From Microvirga terrae (lineage in GTDB: Bacteria > Pseudomonadota > Alphaproteobacteria > Rhizobiales > Beijerinckiaceae): a DNA stretch of 64,000 nt. The translations under genes were made by a program, and so were the position numbers. Of this stretch, positions 1 to 9,925 are shown in pieces (positions within the stretch are counted from its first letter, which is position 1; the number at the start of each line of letters is the position of its first letter). Location: assembly GCF_013307435.2 (NCBI RefSeq), contig NZ_CP102845.1, positions 5,070,001 through 5,134,000 of the forward strand, in the 5' to 3' direction. The notes under the pieces are model-generated. The model was not told the DNA's origin, searched no databases, and saw nothing but the letters and a program-made list of their open reading frames with translations.

Positions 1-1078
1 AGTCTACGAGCAGAGCCGGATGTCGATCATCCTGGCCGTGGCGGGCGCTGCGCTTCTGAGCATCCTCATCACGTACGCCCTGCGCTCGTCCATCACGGGA
101 CCGCTCGGCGTCTTCATGAACTTCGTCGAGCGGGTTGGGCGGGGCGAATTGGGGGGCCAGATGGCAGTGACGGGCAAGGACGAGATCGGCCATCTCGGCG
201 CAACCCTCAATACCATGGTCGAGGGCCTACGTCAGCTTGCCCAGCAGAGCCGCGAGGCGACAGAGAACCTGAACGCGGCAGCTGCGGAGATCCGTGCCTC
301 GACCCAGGAGCAGGCTGCGTCGGTCGAAGAGCAGTTGGCAGCCGTTCAGGAAACCGCTGCGACCGTAGACGAGATCACGCATTCCGGTACCCAGATCGGC
401 AAGCGTGCGCAGGAAGTCATCGCATCCGCGCAGGCTGCTGCGCAGACCAGCATCTCAGGATTGCAGGCTGTGGAGGAAACCGCACGTGCAATGGATGCGA
501 TCCGCGAGCAGGCGGAGGCGGTTGCGGAAAACATCGTCGCTTTGAGCGAGAAGACGCAGGCCGTCGGCGAGATCATCGCGTCGGTCAACGACATTTCCGA
601 GCGCACGCATCTTCTCGCCCTCAATGCAGCCATCGAAGCCGCTGCAGCGGGCGAGAACGGGCGCAGCTTCGCAGTGGTCGCGTCTGAGATGAAGACTCTT
701 GCCGATCAGGCCAAGGATGCGACCCTGCAGGTGCGCTCGATCCTGGGTGACATTCAGCGCGGCATCAATTCGTCCGTCATGCTCACGGAGGAAGCGGTCA
801 AGCGCGTTGCCGCCGGCAAGGAGCGGACGGACATCACACAGCAAACCATCACCGGGATCTCCGGCCAGATCCAGGAGAGCGTCCAGACCTTCCAGCAGAT
901 CATCGCCTCGACGAACCAGCAGCAACTCGGCATCGAGCAGGTGATGGGCGCTCTCCAGAACATCCGTCAAGCCAGCCAGCAGACCGCCGCCGGCACGCGC
1001 CAGCTCGATACGGCAGCCGCCAACTTGTCCAGCCTTGCGCAGCAGCTGCTCGGCCTCGCCGAGCGCTATCGTCTGTAA
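1..1078 (+). CDS. Methyl-accepting chemotaxis protein, C-terminal part (5' end outside window)
   Basis: Chemoreceptor that controls the CheA kinase encoded just downstream. The frame is open to the left edge (first whole codon at base 2), so the protein is cut by the window. Visible parts are one membrane segment (about visible residues 8-27), a HAMP linker starting at SSITGPL, and a long cytoplasmic signalling coiled coil with the hairpin tip [16 protein letters not shown]. The usual tip has AARAGE; here the Arg is Ala. The protein ends at ERYRL without an NWETF-like CheR-docking tail. It stops 28 nt before the CheA gene, so both are probably in one operon. The ligand cannot be guessed because the sensor domain is missing. 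Confidence 0.93.
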   Translation, partial: VYEQSRMSIILAVAGAALLSILITYALRSSITGPLGVFMNFVERVGRGELGGQMAVTGKDEIGHLGATLNTMVEGLRQLAQQSREATENLNAAAAEIRASTQEQAASVEEQLAAVQETAATVDEITHSGTQIGKRAQEVIASAQAAAQTSISGLQAVEETARAMDAIREQAEAVAENIVALSEKTQAVGEIIASVNDISERTHLLALNAAIEAAAAGENGRSFAVVASEMKTLADQAKDATLQVRSILGDIQRGINSSVMLTEEAVKRVAAGKERTDITQQTITGISGQIQESVQTFQQIIASTNQQQLGIEQVMGALQNIRQASQQTAAGTRQLDTAAANLSSLAQQLLGLAERYRL

Positions 1079-1106
1079 GCGGCTGAGCGATGGAGAGCCC
1101 CCTATC

Positions 1107-3299
1107 GTGACGGATATCCGCAAGCAGCTGCTGGCAGCCTTCGAAGCGGAGCACCGCGAGCATCTTCAGGCGATCCGAACGGCCCTCGACCACATGGGCG
1201 GCGGGGAAATCGACCTGACGGACGTCTTCCGGCGGGCGCACAGTCTCAAAGGCGCCGCCCGCGCCGTCGACCTGCCGTCCGTGGAGGAGGTCGCACACCA
1301 ACTCGAAGCGCTCTTTTCCCACGTGCTCGACGGGCAACAATCCCTGGACGAACCGACCGTCGCGACGGTGCGGCAAAGCCTTGATCTCATCGAAGATCTC
1401 GTTGCGAACGTCCTGAAGCCGGAACCCACACAGGCGGTGTCGACTCCGGCGCCAAACCCGGCATCGCTCGCATCCGAACCGAGAGCTCCCACGACAGACG
1501 CCGCCGATGCCGGCTCAGGGTCTTATCTTCGCGTTTCTGCTGAACAGATGGAGGAACTCTCCGATTCCATGCACCAGCTTTTGGCAGAGCTTCAAGCCGA
1601 TGCGGGAATCGATGACGCGTTGCGGCAGATCGAGTTGGAGATCCGCGGCCTGAGGAGGAGCTGGGATCACCTACACGCACAGGTGAATGCCCTGGCATCT
1701 CCAACGCAGCAGAGCCGCGGCGGACCATCCTTCCTCCCGCGCTTGCGCGATTTCGATCAAGGTCTGAAAGCATTGTTTCGCAGGGTGTCTGCCCTGTCAC
1801 GCGACAGACGGCAGTCCAGCTGGTCGGTCGAGCAGGCCGCCCGTCAGGTCCGCGACAATATCGACCGTGTTTCCCTGGTCTCGGCGGAAACGGTTTTCGG
1901 CGGATTCGGCCACATGGTGCGCGAGATCGCGCGCAAAGCCGGCCGGGATGTGAACGTGCGCAGCATCGGCCTCGACGTCCAAGTGGACCGGCAGGTGCTT
2001 CAGGCCCTCAAGGATCCCGTGATGCACCTCTTGCGCAATGCGGTGAGCCACGGGGCCGAGCCGCCGGATGAGCGAAGAGCCAAAGGCAAGCCCGAGCGGG
2101 CCGAGGTGACCCTTGAACTCGCCTCCCGTGGCGGACGGCTTGCCATCAGCATTCGTGACGACGGGCGCGGCCCGGATCTCCGTCGGATCGAGCGGGTCGC
2201 CGTCGATCGAGGGCTGCTTCAGCGCCGCGATCTGGGCCATCCACCGCCCATGATCGACCAGTTGCTCTCCCTTGTCTTCACGCCTGGCTTCTCGACTGCG
2301 GACGAAGTCGATCGGCTATCGGGCCGGGGGATCGGCCTCTCCGTCGTCGCTGAGGCTGTCCGAAAGCTGCAGGGTTCCGTTCTCCTCCGGCCGCGCTACC
2401 CACATGGAACGGAGGTTCTGCTGAACGTTCCCCTCACGGCGGCGCGCCAGCCGCTTCTCCTGTTGGAAGCCGAGGAGCGGATGTTCGGCCTGCCCTCCCA
2501 TGCGGTGGAGCGCCTCCTGCGGCTGCCTGCCAATGCGCTAGAAAGCGTGGAAGGCCGCCCCACGGCGCGGATCGAGATCGGGGGGCAGGACGTTGTCGTT
2601 CCAGTCGTCACCCTGGCAGCCCTGACAGGATCTCCGAATGCCCCCCTCCCCTCCGAGGCAGGACACGTGAAGGCCGTGCTCGTCCGCCATGGTTCGCGCT
2701 CTTGCGCGCTCGCCGTCAATGCATTCCATGATGTCCGTACGATGCTGGTTAGCGATGTCCAAGCGATCGGGCTGACCGAACTGGTCTCAGGCACCACGTT
2801 TCTCGACAATGAGCTGCCGGCTCTCGTCCTGAGTCCGGACAAGTTGGTCGAGCACTGGATACGGAACGAGAGCAGGCTTGCAGCGGGCGGTTTGGGAATC
2901 GCCCATCGGGCTCCCGAGGAGGAGCGCCGAGCAAGGTCAATTCTCGTGGTCGACGATTCCATCACGACGCGCACCCTCGAGAAGAGTATCCTGGAAGCCC
3001 AGGGTTATGAGGTTCTCCTCAGCGTTGACGGAATCGATGCCCTTCACGTGCTGCGCTCGGGTGAGGCCATGGTCGATCTCGTGATCGCCGATGTGGAGAT
3101 GCCCCGCATGGACGGCTTCAGTCTGCTGCAGGCGATCAAGAACGACCCGCGGCTGTCGACCCTTCCCGTGATCCTCATGACGTCGCGCGCGGACCCCGAA
3201 GATGTCCGCAGGGGTCTCGATCTGGGCGCGAGCGCCTATATTACCAAGCAGAAGTTCGATCAGCGCGAGCTCTTGGCGACGATCGGGCAGGTATTGTGA
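1107..3299 (+). CDS. cheA: Hybrid CheA-type histidine kinase with C-terminal receiver
   Basis: Kinase that reads the chemoreceptor, autophosphorylates on an Hpt histidine and phosphorylates response regulators. Domains in order: Hpt (residues 1-110, phospho-His45 in HSLKGAARAVD), ATPase (about 300-440, N box HLLRNAVSHG, G1 DDGRGPD, G2 GRGIGLSVV), CheW-like coupling domain (about 450-590) and a receiver (about 608-730, acceptor Asp in IADVEMPRMDG). I start it at GTG 1107: GGAGAG lies 9 nt upstream and MTDIRKQLL leads straight into the Hpt helix, whereas longer in-frame starts overlap the receptor gene. The fused receiver is typical of WspE/FrzE-like alternative chemosensory systems rather than flagellar CheA. 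No CheW gene follows it. Confidence 0.93.
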   Translation: MTDIRKQLLAAFEAEHREHLQAIRTALDHMGGGEIDLTDVFRRAHSLKGAARAVDLPSVEEVAHQLEALFSHVLDGQQSLDEPTVATVRQSLDLIEDLVANVLKPEPTQAVSTPAPNPASLASEPRAPTTDAADAGSGSYLRVSAEQMEELSDSMHQLLAELQADAGIDDALRQIELEIRGLRRSWDHLHAQVNALASPTQQSRGGPSFLPRLRDFDQGLKALFRRVSALSRDRRQSSWSVEQAARQVRDNIDRVSLVSAETVFGGFGHMVREIARKAGRDVNVRSIGLDVQVDRQVLQALKDPVMHLLRNAVSHGAEPPDERRAKGKPERAEVTLELASRGGRLAISIRDDGRGPDLRRIERVAVDRGLLQRRDLGHPPPMIDQLLSLVFTPGFSTADEVDRLSGRGIGLSVVAEAVRKLQGSVLLRPRYPHGTEVLLNVPLTAARQPLLLLEAEERMFGLPSHAVERLLRLPANALESVEGRPTARIEIGGQDVVVPVVTLAALTGSPNAPLPSEAGHVKAVLVRHGSRSCALAVNAFHDVRTMLVSDVQAIGLTELVSGTTFLDNELPALVLSPDKLVEHWIRNESRLAAGGLGIAHRAPEEERRARSILVVDDSITTRTLEKSILEAQGYEVLLSVDGIDALHVLRSGEAMVDLVIADVEMPRMDGFSLLQAIKNDPRLSTLPVILMTSRADPEDVRRGLDLGASAYITKQKFDQRELLATIGQVL

Positions 3300-3309
3300 G
3301 TGTCAGGCG

Positions 3310-4386
3310 ATGAGTATGGCGTCTCCTTCGCGGATCCGGGTAATGGTCGTCGAGGATTCTCTCGTCGTCCGGCAGCTGCTCGTCCATATCATCGCCAGCG
3401 ATCCTCGCCTCGTGGTCGCCGCGGCCGTCGGCTCCGCCGAGGAGGCGCTGCGGGAAATCGGTCGCGTGCAGCCTGACGTTGTATCGATGGATATCCGCCT
3501 TCCGGGGATGGATGGGTTGGAGGCGACGCGCCGGATTATGTCGGAGCACCCGACGCCGATCGTCGTCATCGCCGACAGCATCGAGGATTCCTCTCTCAAG
3601 ATCTCCATGAATGCGCTCCGGGCCGGCGCACTCACGGTGGTGGAGAAGCCTGTCGGCCTCTCGAGTGACGGCTACGCAGGCATCGCCAGCACCATCTGCA
3701 CTCAGCTCTATATCATGAGCCAGGTGCCTGTGGTGCGGCAGCGCTCGTTCGCACCCTGGCGGGAGAGGAGCACCGCTTCGGCTTCCGGACGCGATCCCGA
3801 ATGGAGTGCGATGCGCCCGAGCATCATGGGGATCGCCGCCTCCACAGGCGGTCCGCCCGCTCTTGCCAAGGTCCTGAGTGCTTTCCCTGAAGACTTTCCA
3901 CTGCCGATCCTCCTCGTCCAGCACATGGGGGCTCCGTTCATGGAGGGCTTCGCCTCGTGGCTGAACGGGCTGATGCCTTTGAAAGTCCGCTTGGCGCAGG
4001 ACCAGGAGATCCCGACGGCCGGCCATGTCTATGTGGCCCCCGGCGACCGGCATCTGCTGCTGTCTCCTGCGGGCACCCTGAGGGTGAGCGGCGAGCCACC
4101 TCTAAGCAATCAGCGGCCGTCCGCCACCATGCTGTTCCAGTCGATGGCGCGATCGGCAGGACGACGAGGGCTCGGGGTCATTCTCACCGGTATGGGGGAA
4201 GACGGCGCGCAGGGCCTCGTCGAGTTGCGTCAGGCGGGGGGCTTTGGGCTGGCGGAGGATGAGAGCACCGCCGTAGTCTATGGCATGCCGGCCGCTGCGG
4301 CCCGGATGGGCGGCGTCAATGTGAGCCTGCCTCTCGACCTGATTGCCCCCCGGATCCTAAGGCTCGCGCGAGGAGACGGTGAATGA
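3310..4386 (+). CDS. cheB: Chemotaxis protein-glutamate methylesterase CheB
   Basis: Removes methyl groups from chemoreceptor glutamates (adaptation); activity is switched by phosphorylation from CheA. The N-terminal receiver (residues 1-125) has acceptor Asp61 in SMDIRLPGMDG and the conserved Lys in VEKP. The C-terminal methylesterase domain (about 165-355) shows the catalytic Ser in AASTGGP, His in QHMGAPF and Asp in GMGEDGA. It begins 10 nt after the cheA stop and overlaps the next gene by 4 nt (ATGA), so it is translationally coupled. A second ATG two codons in is also possible. The partner methyltransferase CheR is not in the window and may lie upstream. Confidence 0.95.
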   Translation: MSMASPSRIRVMVVEDSLVVRQLLVHIIASDPRLVVAAAVGSAEEALREIGRVQPDVVSMDIRLPGMDGLEATRRIMSEHPTPIVVIADSIEDSSLKISMNALRAGALTVVEKPVGLSSDGYAGIASTICTQLYIMSQVPVVRQRSFAPWRERSTASASGRDPEWSAMRPSIMGIAASTGGPPALAKVLSAFPEDFPLPILLVQHMGAPFMEGFASWLNGLMPLKVRLAQDQEIPTAGHVYVAPGDRHLLLSPAGTLRVSGEPPLSNQRPSATMLFQSMARSAGRRGLGVILTGMGEDGAQGLVELRQAGGFGLAEDESTAVVYGMPAAAARMGGVNVSLPLDLIAPRILRLARGDGE

Positions 4387-6104
4387 GCATGGGACCCCTT
4401 GCGCAGGCCGCCTCCATCCTCCTGGTGGAAGATTCCGAAACTCAGGCCCTGCAGTTGCGTCACATGCTCGAGACGAACGGCTTCAGCGTCTCCTGGCGTT
4501 CCACGGCCGAAGCAGCCCTCGATAGTCTGAACGAGAAGCTGCCCGACCTCGTCATCGCCGATTACCATCTGCCCGGCATGAACGGAGACGAGTTGACCCG
4601 CCAGATGCGCCTCAACGTGCGCACGCGTGCGATCCCTGTGATCATGCTGACCGAAGCGCGGGAACGGGGCGTCGAGCGCCAGGGCCTGGAAAGCGGGGCG
4701 GATGCATACATCTCGAAATCCGCCGAGCAGGAACTGATCATCCTGCGGATCAAGGCTTTGCTGCGCCGGCGTTCGTCTCCCTTGGGCGACTCCAGGGACG
4801 AGCGGGAATCGCCGAGCTTCGGCACCTTCCGCCGGGCTTGCATCCTGATCATCGACGACAGCCTGACACACCGGACCTACCTCCAGAACATGCTGGCCCA
4901 TGAAGGCTATGCCGTGACCCCGGCCGCGGAGCCGGTCGATGCCCTCCGGCTGGTTCGCGCGCCGGATGCCACGTGGGACTGTATTCTGGTCGATCTGCTG
5001 AGCCCAGGCTTCGATGGAATCGAATTGTGCCGCCAGCTCAACCTCTATCGCGGTCTCGGGTCGTTGCCGGGCACGGATGCGCCAAGCTTTTCCGTTGTCG
5101 GTTTGGGCAATGAAGAGGGCGGGGATCTGCTTGCGCGTGCTTTTGCGGCTGGCGTGGATGACATTGTTCCCTCTACGGTGGAAGCCGATGTGATGCGCGT
5201 GCGCATCCGTGCCCTCGTCCGGCGCAAACTGATGCAGGACGAGAATTGGCGGATCGAGGCGGAACTGCGCGAGCGCGAACTGGCTCTCGCAAAGGCGCGG
5301 GCGGAGGCCGCCTCGGCGGAAGCGTTGGCCAAAGCCAACAATGAGCTTGCTGAAGCCAACGATCTCCTGAAAGGCACCCAGGCACAGCTGGTTCAGGCGG
5401 CCAAGATGGCTTCCCTCGGGGAACTGGTGGCGGGTATCGCCCATGAGATCAACAATCCGCTTGCCTTCATTCAGGCGCATCAGGGAACCGTGGAGAGGCT
5501 ACTTGCCGAAATCGCCGCGAGACTCCCTCCAGAGGCAGGACTCGAGAGGCAGGTGCAGAAGTCGCGCGATCGGGTCGCCGCAATGAAGCTCGGCCTTGCC
5601 CGCATCCAGGAACTCGTGCTCAACTTAAGACGATTTTCCCGTCTGGACGAGGGTGACTTCCAGACCGTCAATGTTCCGGAGTCCATTGAGACCGTCCTGG
5701 CTCTCCTGGGCCACAAGCTTGGCACCCGGATCGACGTACGCCGCCATTACAACGCCGTCCCCGACCTGTACTGCTCACCAGCTCTTCTGAACCAGGTCGT
5801 CATGAACATCGTCGGCAATGCCGCCGATGCGATCAAGGGAACCGGCGGCATAGACATTGAAACTGAGAGCAACGAGACAACCTATACCATCAAGATCAGC
5901 GATTCGGGGCCGGGCATTCCGGGGGAATTGCGGGAGCGCATCTTCGAACCGTTCTTCACCACTAAGCCCGTTGGGTCTGGAACTGGACTCGGCCTGGCTA
6001 TCGCTTATAGCGTCGTTCAGGCCCACAAAGGGTCGATTGCCGTGGATTCAGGCTCTCCGGGAGGCGCCCGCTTCACGATCACGATCCCGAGGCATACTGT
6101 TTGA
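4383..6104 (+). CDS. Response regulator-fused histidine kinase (REC-REC-coiled coil-HisKA-HATPase)
   Basis: Large cytoplasmic phosphorelay protein of 573 residues. Receiver 1 (about 10-130) has acceptor Asp in [11 protein letters not shown]; receiver 2 (about 150-285) has IIDDS and acceptor Asp in [13 protein letters not shown] charged, Ala/Glu-rich coiled coil (about 290-340) leads to a dimerisation/phosphoacceptor helix with His354 in HEINNPL, then an ATPase with NAADAI, DSGPGIP and GTGLGLAI motifs. There is no transmembrane segment, so it probably receives phosphate from the upstream CheA and changes its own kinase activity. Start ATG overlaps cheB by 4 nt; its stop overlaps the next start (TGATG). 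The order of genes points to one pathway; the output is unknown. Confidence 0.9.
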   Translation: MSMGPLAQAASILLVEDSETQALQLRHMLETNGFSVSWRSTAEAALDSLNEKLPDLVIADYHLPGMNGDELTRQMRLNVRTRAIPVIMLTEARERGVERQGLESGADAYISKSAEQELIILRIKALLRRRSSPLGDSRDERESPSFGTFRRACILIIDDSLTHRTYLQNMLAHEGYAVTPAAEPVDALRLVRAPDATWDCILVDLLSPGFDGIELCRQLNLYRGLGSLPGTDAPSFSVVGLGNEEGGDLLARAFAAGVDDIVPSTVEADVMRVRIRALVRRKLMQDENWRIEAELRERELALAKARAEAASAEALAKANNELAEANDLLKGTQAQLVQAAKMASLGELVAGIAHEINNPLAFIQAHQGTVERLLAEIAARLPPEAGLERQVQKSRDRVAAMKLGLARIQELVLNLRRFSRLDEGDFQTVNVPESIETVLALLGHKLGTRIDVRRHYNAVPDLYCSPALLNQVVMNIVGNAADAIKGTGGIDIETESNETTYTIKISDSGPGIPGELRERIFEPFFTTKPVGSGTGLGLAIAYSVVQAHKGSIAVDSGSPGGARFTITIPRHTV

Positions 6105-8020
6105 TGACCTTGTCGAGCGAGATGACTGCAACCAATGGTACGATCCTGGTCGTCGACGACGAGCCGGACATCCTGATCGCGCTCGAAGATCTATTCGAGA
6201 ACGACTATCGGGTTCTGACGGCCTCATCGCCGGTCCAAGCGCTCGACATCATCCGTCACGAGCCCGACATCGCCATCATCATCTCGGATCAGCGCATGCC
6301 CGAGATGCAGGGTGACGAGTTCCTTGCCAAGGCCCGCCATGAGACCGATGCCGATGCGATCCTTCTCACCGGCTATGCGGATCTCAAAGCGGTCATCGGT
6401 GCGGTGAACAAAGGCCGGATCATGGCCTATGTTCCAAAGCCCTGGGATCCAGCCGCCCTCTCGAACATGGTCGCTGCGGCCTACCAGCGGCGCGTGCTGG
6501 CCCGTAAGCTCGATACGGAGCGCGCACTCCTGCGCGGGCTGATGGAAAGCACGGGCGACCTCATCTCGTTCAAAGATCTGGACGGGCGTTTTGTCCGCCT
6601 CAACGCCAGCAAGGCACGAAGCCTCGGCTGCCATTCGGAGGATTGCCTGGGGCGTAAGGAGCGGGACTACGTGGCACCGGAGCGAGCCACGATGATCGAG
6701 GAGGCGGAGCGGCGAGCGATCGCGGCACGAGCTCCCGATGAAGTGTTCGAGGAGCGGATTGCTCCCGACGGTACGACGCAATGGTTCCTGATCAATCACA
6801 TCCCGATCCTCAACGAGGCGGGAAGTGTTACCAATCTCGCCACCATCGAGCGCGACGTCACCGAGCGTAAGCTGATGGAGATGCGTCTGCGGCAGGCGGA
6901 CAAGATGCAGGCCCTGGGCACGCTTGCCGGCGGCGTCGCACACGATTTCAACAACCTCCTGATGGCCGTCCTCGGAAGTCTGGATCTCGCCTCGCGCCGT
7001 GCACCCGACGACCCCCGGTTGACCCGGCTGCTGCAGAACGCCACCTATGCGGCGGAACGCGGCGCCTCCCTGACCCAGCGGCTGCTCAGCTTCAGCCGCC
7101 AGCGCGACCTGCGGCTGCAGACCGTGGACGTGAACCAGGTCATCACCGGCATGGATGACCTTCTGACGCGAACGCTCGGCGGCGTCATCCGGATCGAGCG
7201 GCGTCTTCACGATGGTCTCTGGGCGGCCACGGTCGATCCGGATCAGCTCGAACTCGCGATTCTCAACCTGTGCATCAATGCTCGTGATGCCATGGCCGAG
7301 AATGGGATTCTCACGCTCTCGACCCGCAACGAGACGATGGACGAGGGACGGATCCCCGAATTGAGCGGAGGTGAGTACGTGGTGATCTCCGTCACGGACA
7401 CCGGCAGCGGCATTCCGCCGGAGGTGCTGACCAGGGTGCTCGAGCCGTTCTTCACCACCAAGGAGGTCGGCAAAGGAACAGGTCTCGGCCTCCCGATGGT
7501 CTATGGGCTGGCCCAGCAATCCGGCGGCACGGTCACGATCCGAAGCAAGGTCGGAGAAGGGACGACGGTCGAGCTATACCTGTCCCGGGCGGTCGTCGAG
7601 CCTGAGAAGGGGGGCCAAGTCAAAGAAGCCGTTGCGGCGGACTCCCCTAGGGTGCGCATCCTGCTCGTCGATGACGATGCGGAAGTGAGAACCGTGACCG
7701 CTGCCTATTTGACCGAAATGGGACATAGGGTTGTTGAAGCTGCGGACGGATCATCGGCCCTCGACATCCTGAAGGCGGACAATCACCTCGACCTCCTCAT
7801 CGCTGATTTTGCAATGCCCGGCATGACGGGAACCGACTTGGCAGATCAGGCTCGCGAAATTCGGCCCAATCTGGGGATCCTGCTCGTGACCGGGTATGCT
7901 GATCCCAAACGGCTCCCGGAGAGCTATCTGATGCTCCACAAGCCCTTCAGCCGCGCCGACTTGGCAATCAAGGTAACCGAAGCGGCCCGCCGCGGGCAGG
8001 ATCAAAGCCTCTCCGCCTGA
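6104..8020 (+). CDS. Hybrid histidine kinase (REC-PAS-HisKA-HATPase-REC)
   Basis: Soluble hybrid kinase of 638 residues, last gene of the chemosensory operon. N-terminal receiver (about 10-130) with LVVDDEPD, acceptor Asp in [11 protein letters not shown] and the YADLKAV/YVPKPW region seen in RpfG-like receivers. A PAS domain (about 140-260) could bind a small ligand or cofactor. His280 sits in [11 protein letters not shown], followed by an ATPase with [16 protein letters not shown] and GTGLGLP. A final receiver (about 515-635) has acceptor Asp in [14 protein letters not shown] 6104 overlaps the previous stop; ATG 6122 is the alternative. No DNA-binding or GGDEF output domain is seen, so phosphate must leave to a regulator encoded elsewhere. 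Confidence 0.9.
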   Translation: MTLSSEMTATNGTILVVDDEPDILIALEDLFENDYRVLTASSPVQALDIIRHEPDIAIIISDQRMPEMQGDEFLAKARHETDADAILLTGYADLKAVIGAVNKGRIMAYVPKPWDPAALSNMVAAAYQRRVLARKLDTERALLRGLMESTGDLISFKDLDGRFVRLNASKARSLGCHSEDCLGRKERDYVAPERATMIEEAERRAIAARAPDEVFEERIAPDGTTQWFLINHIPILNEAGSVTNLATIERDVTERKLMEMRLRQADKMQALGTLAGGVAHDFNNLLMAVLGSLDLASRRAPDDPRLTRLLQNATYAAERGASLTQRLLSFSRQRDLRLQTVDVNQVITGMDDLLTRTLGGVIRIERRLHDGLWAATVDPDQLELAILNLCINARDAMAENGILTLSTRNETMDEGRIPELSGGEYVVISVTDTGSGIPPEVLTRVLEPFFTTKEVGKGTGLGLPMVYGLAQQSGGTVTIRSKVGEGTTVELYLSRAVVEPEKGGQVKEAVAADSPRVRILLVDDDAEVRTVTAAYLTEMGHRVVEAADGSSALDILKADNHLDLLIADFAMPGMTGTDLADQAREIRPNLGILLVTGYADPKRLPESYLMLHKPFSRADLAIKVTEAARRGQDQSLSA

Positions 8021-8182
8021 GAGAGGCATCCGGGGCGGGTTGTGCACAGTCGCTCTTGAGCAAATTTGGCCGAAAACGGCCCGAAATCGCGGAAAGTTGA
8101 CGCTTCGCCCCCGATTTTGGCTGCCTTCGAGATCGAAAATGGTTAATTTTCTTTAAAAGTTATCCATTGTTGCATGGACAGA

Positions 8183-8211
8183 TTGACATTATCGGGGCTT
8201 CGCACCTTAAC
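8183..8211 (+). promoter_or_regulatory. Candidate sigma70 promoter of the dpp operon
   Basis: TTGACA (8183-8188), 17-nt spacer, then a weak -10 (CTTAAC at 8206-8211, or TTAACT one base later). It lies 48 nt before the dppA start in the 238-nt gap after the kinase operon. The -35 is perfect but the -10 is poor, so this is a candidate only. A good ribosome site AGAGGA (8246-8251) precedes the dppA ATG. Confidence 0.35.
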
Positions 8212-8258
8212 TCCGTCACAGAACGGCCACGAGTAGAGCCGTCTCAGAGGACTAGGTA

Positions 8259-9860
8259 ATGAAAAAATCAGCCCTTTTCGCAGCCATCTGCGTTCCGGCC
8301 TTCCTGGCCGCCGCTCCGCTGGCCGCCAAAACCCTCGTCTACTGCTCCGAGGGCAGCCCGGAAAACTTCTATCCCGGCATCAACACTACCGGTACGTCCT
8401 TCGACGTGAACGAGCACATCTACGACAACATCGTGGATTTCGAGCGCGGCGGCACCCAGGTGGTCCCGGGCCTCGCCGAGAAGTGGGACATTTCGGCTGA
8501 CGGCACGGTCTACACCTTCCACCTGCGCAAGAACGCCAAGTTCCACTCCAACAAGAACTTCAAGCCGACCCGCAACCTGAACGCCGACGACATCGTGTTC
8601 ATGATCGAGCGTCAGTGGAAGGAAGACAATCCTTACTTCAAGGTGACGAGCCCGAACCATTCCTACTTCACCGACATGGGCATGCCGTCGCTGCTGAAGT
8701 CGGTGGAGAAGGTGGACGACTACACCGTCCGCATCACGCTCAACCGGCCCGAGGCCCCCTTCCTGTCGAACCTGGCCATGCAGTGGGCCGGCGTCCAGTC
8801 GAAGGAATACGCCGATGCCATGATGAAGGCCGGCACTCCGGAGAAGATCGACCAAGAGCCGATCGGCTCGGGCCCGTTCTATCTGGTTCAGTACCAGAAG
8901 GACGCCATCGTCCGCTTCAAGGCCTTCCCAGAATATTGGGGCGGCAAGGCGAAGCTCGACGATCTCGTGTTCGCCATCACCCCGGATGCCTCCGTCCGCT
9001 GGGCGAAGCTCCAGAAGGGCGAATGCCACGTCATGCCGTATCCGAACCCGGCTGACCTCGAGGCCATGAAGAAGGATCCGAACGTCACGGTCATGGAGCA
9101 GGCTGGCCTCAACATCGGCTACCTCGCTTACCAGACCACGAAGAAGCCCTTCGACGACGTTCGTGTCCGCAAGGCCTTCAATATGGCCATGAACAAGAAG
9201 GCGATCGTCGACGCCGTGTTCCTCGGCTCGGGCGTTCCCGCCACGAACCCGATCCCGCCCTCCATGTGGTCGTACAACAAGTCGATCAAGGACGACGAGT
9301 ACAACCCTGAAGCGGCCAAGAAGCTCCTGGCCGAGGCCGGATACCCCAACGGTCTCGAGACCGACCTCTGGGCCATGCCGGTTCAGCGCCCCTACAATCC
9401 GAATGCGCGCCGCATCGCCGAGCTCATGCAGGCCGACCTCGCCAAGATCGGCGTGAAGGCTGAGATCAAGAGCTTCGAATGGGGCGAGTACCGCAAGCGG
9501 GCCCAGGCCGGCGAGCATCAGATGGCTCAGCTCGGCTGGACCGGCGACAACGGTGATCCGGACAACTTCCTGCACACCCTGCTCGGCTGCGCCTCGGCGC
9601 AGAGCGCTTCGGGTTCGAACATCGCCAAGTGGTGCTACAAGCCGTTCGACGATCTCGTCACGAAGGCGAAGGTCGTGACGAACCAGGCCGAGCGCACCAA
9701 GCTCTATGAAGAAGCTCAGAAGGTCTTCAAGGAGCAGGCTCCGTGGTTCACGATCGCTCACGCCGTTCAGCTGAAGCCGGTCCGCAAGGAAGTCGTGGAT
9801 TTCAAGCTCTCGCCGTTTGGCCGCCACACCTTCTACGGCGTGGACCTCAAGGGCAAGTAA
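8259..9860 (+). CDS. dppA: Periplasmic dipeptide-binding protein DppA (SBP family 5)
   Basis: Captures dipeptides (or other short peptides) in the periplasm for the DppBCDF transporter encoded next. Of 533 residues, the first 22 or so form a Sec signal peptide (MKKSALFAAICVPAFLAAAP). The mature start KTLVYCSEGSPENFYPG and the stretch VVPGLAEKWDIS closely follow the E. coli DppA pattern, and GSGPFYL is the family 5 hinge signature. AGAGGA precedes ATG 8259. The gene is closed by a strong terminator before dppB, which would let the binding protein be made in excess. Heme or 5-aminolevulinate transport is possible for Dpp systems but cannot be read from the sequence. Confidence 0.94.
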   Translation: MKKSALFAAICVPAFLAAAPLAAKTLVYCSEGSPENFYPGINTTGTSFDVNEHIYDNIVDFERGGTQVVPGLAEKWDISADGTVYTFHLRKNAKFHSNKNFKPTRNLNADDIVFMIERQWKEDNPYFKVTSPNHSYFTDMGMPSLLKSVEKVDDYTVRITLNRPEAPFLSNLAMQWAGVQSKEYADAMMKAGTPEKIDQEPIGSGPFYLVQYQKDAIVRFKAFPEYWGGKAKLDDLVFAITPDASVRWAKLQKGECHVMPYPNPADLEAMKKDPNVTVMEQAGLNIGYLAYQTTKKPFDDVRVRKAFNMAMNKKAIVDAVFLGSGVPATNPIPPSMWSYNKSIKDDEYNPEAAKKLLAEAGYPNGLETDLWAMPVQRPYNPNARRIAELMQADLAKIGVKAEIKSFEWGEYRKRAQAGEHQMAQLGWTGDNGDPDNFLHTLLGCASAQSASGSNIAKWCYKPFDDLVTKAKVVTNQAERTKLYEEAQKVFKEQAPWFTIAHAVQLKPVRKEVVDFKLSPFGRHTFYGVDLKGK

Positions 9861-9880
9861 GCTAATCCCTTCAACCCTAT

Positions 9881-9914
9881 GGCGGAGCGGCTTTTCGAGC
9901 CGCTCCGCCTTTTT
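9881..9914 (+). terminator. Intrinsic terminator between dppA and dppB
   Basis: Perfect 12-bp stem GGCGGAGCGGCT / AGCCGCTCCGCC (9881-9892 and 9898-9909) with a 5-nt loop, followed by five T (9910-9914). It sits 20 nt after the dppA stop and 11 nt before dppB. Partial termination here would lower expression of the membrane and ATPase genes relative to the binding protein. Confidence 0.85.
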
Positions 9915-9925
9915 ATGTTCAGACG

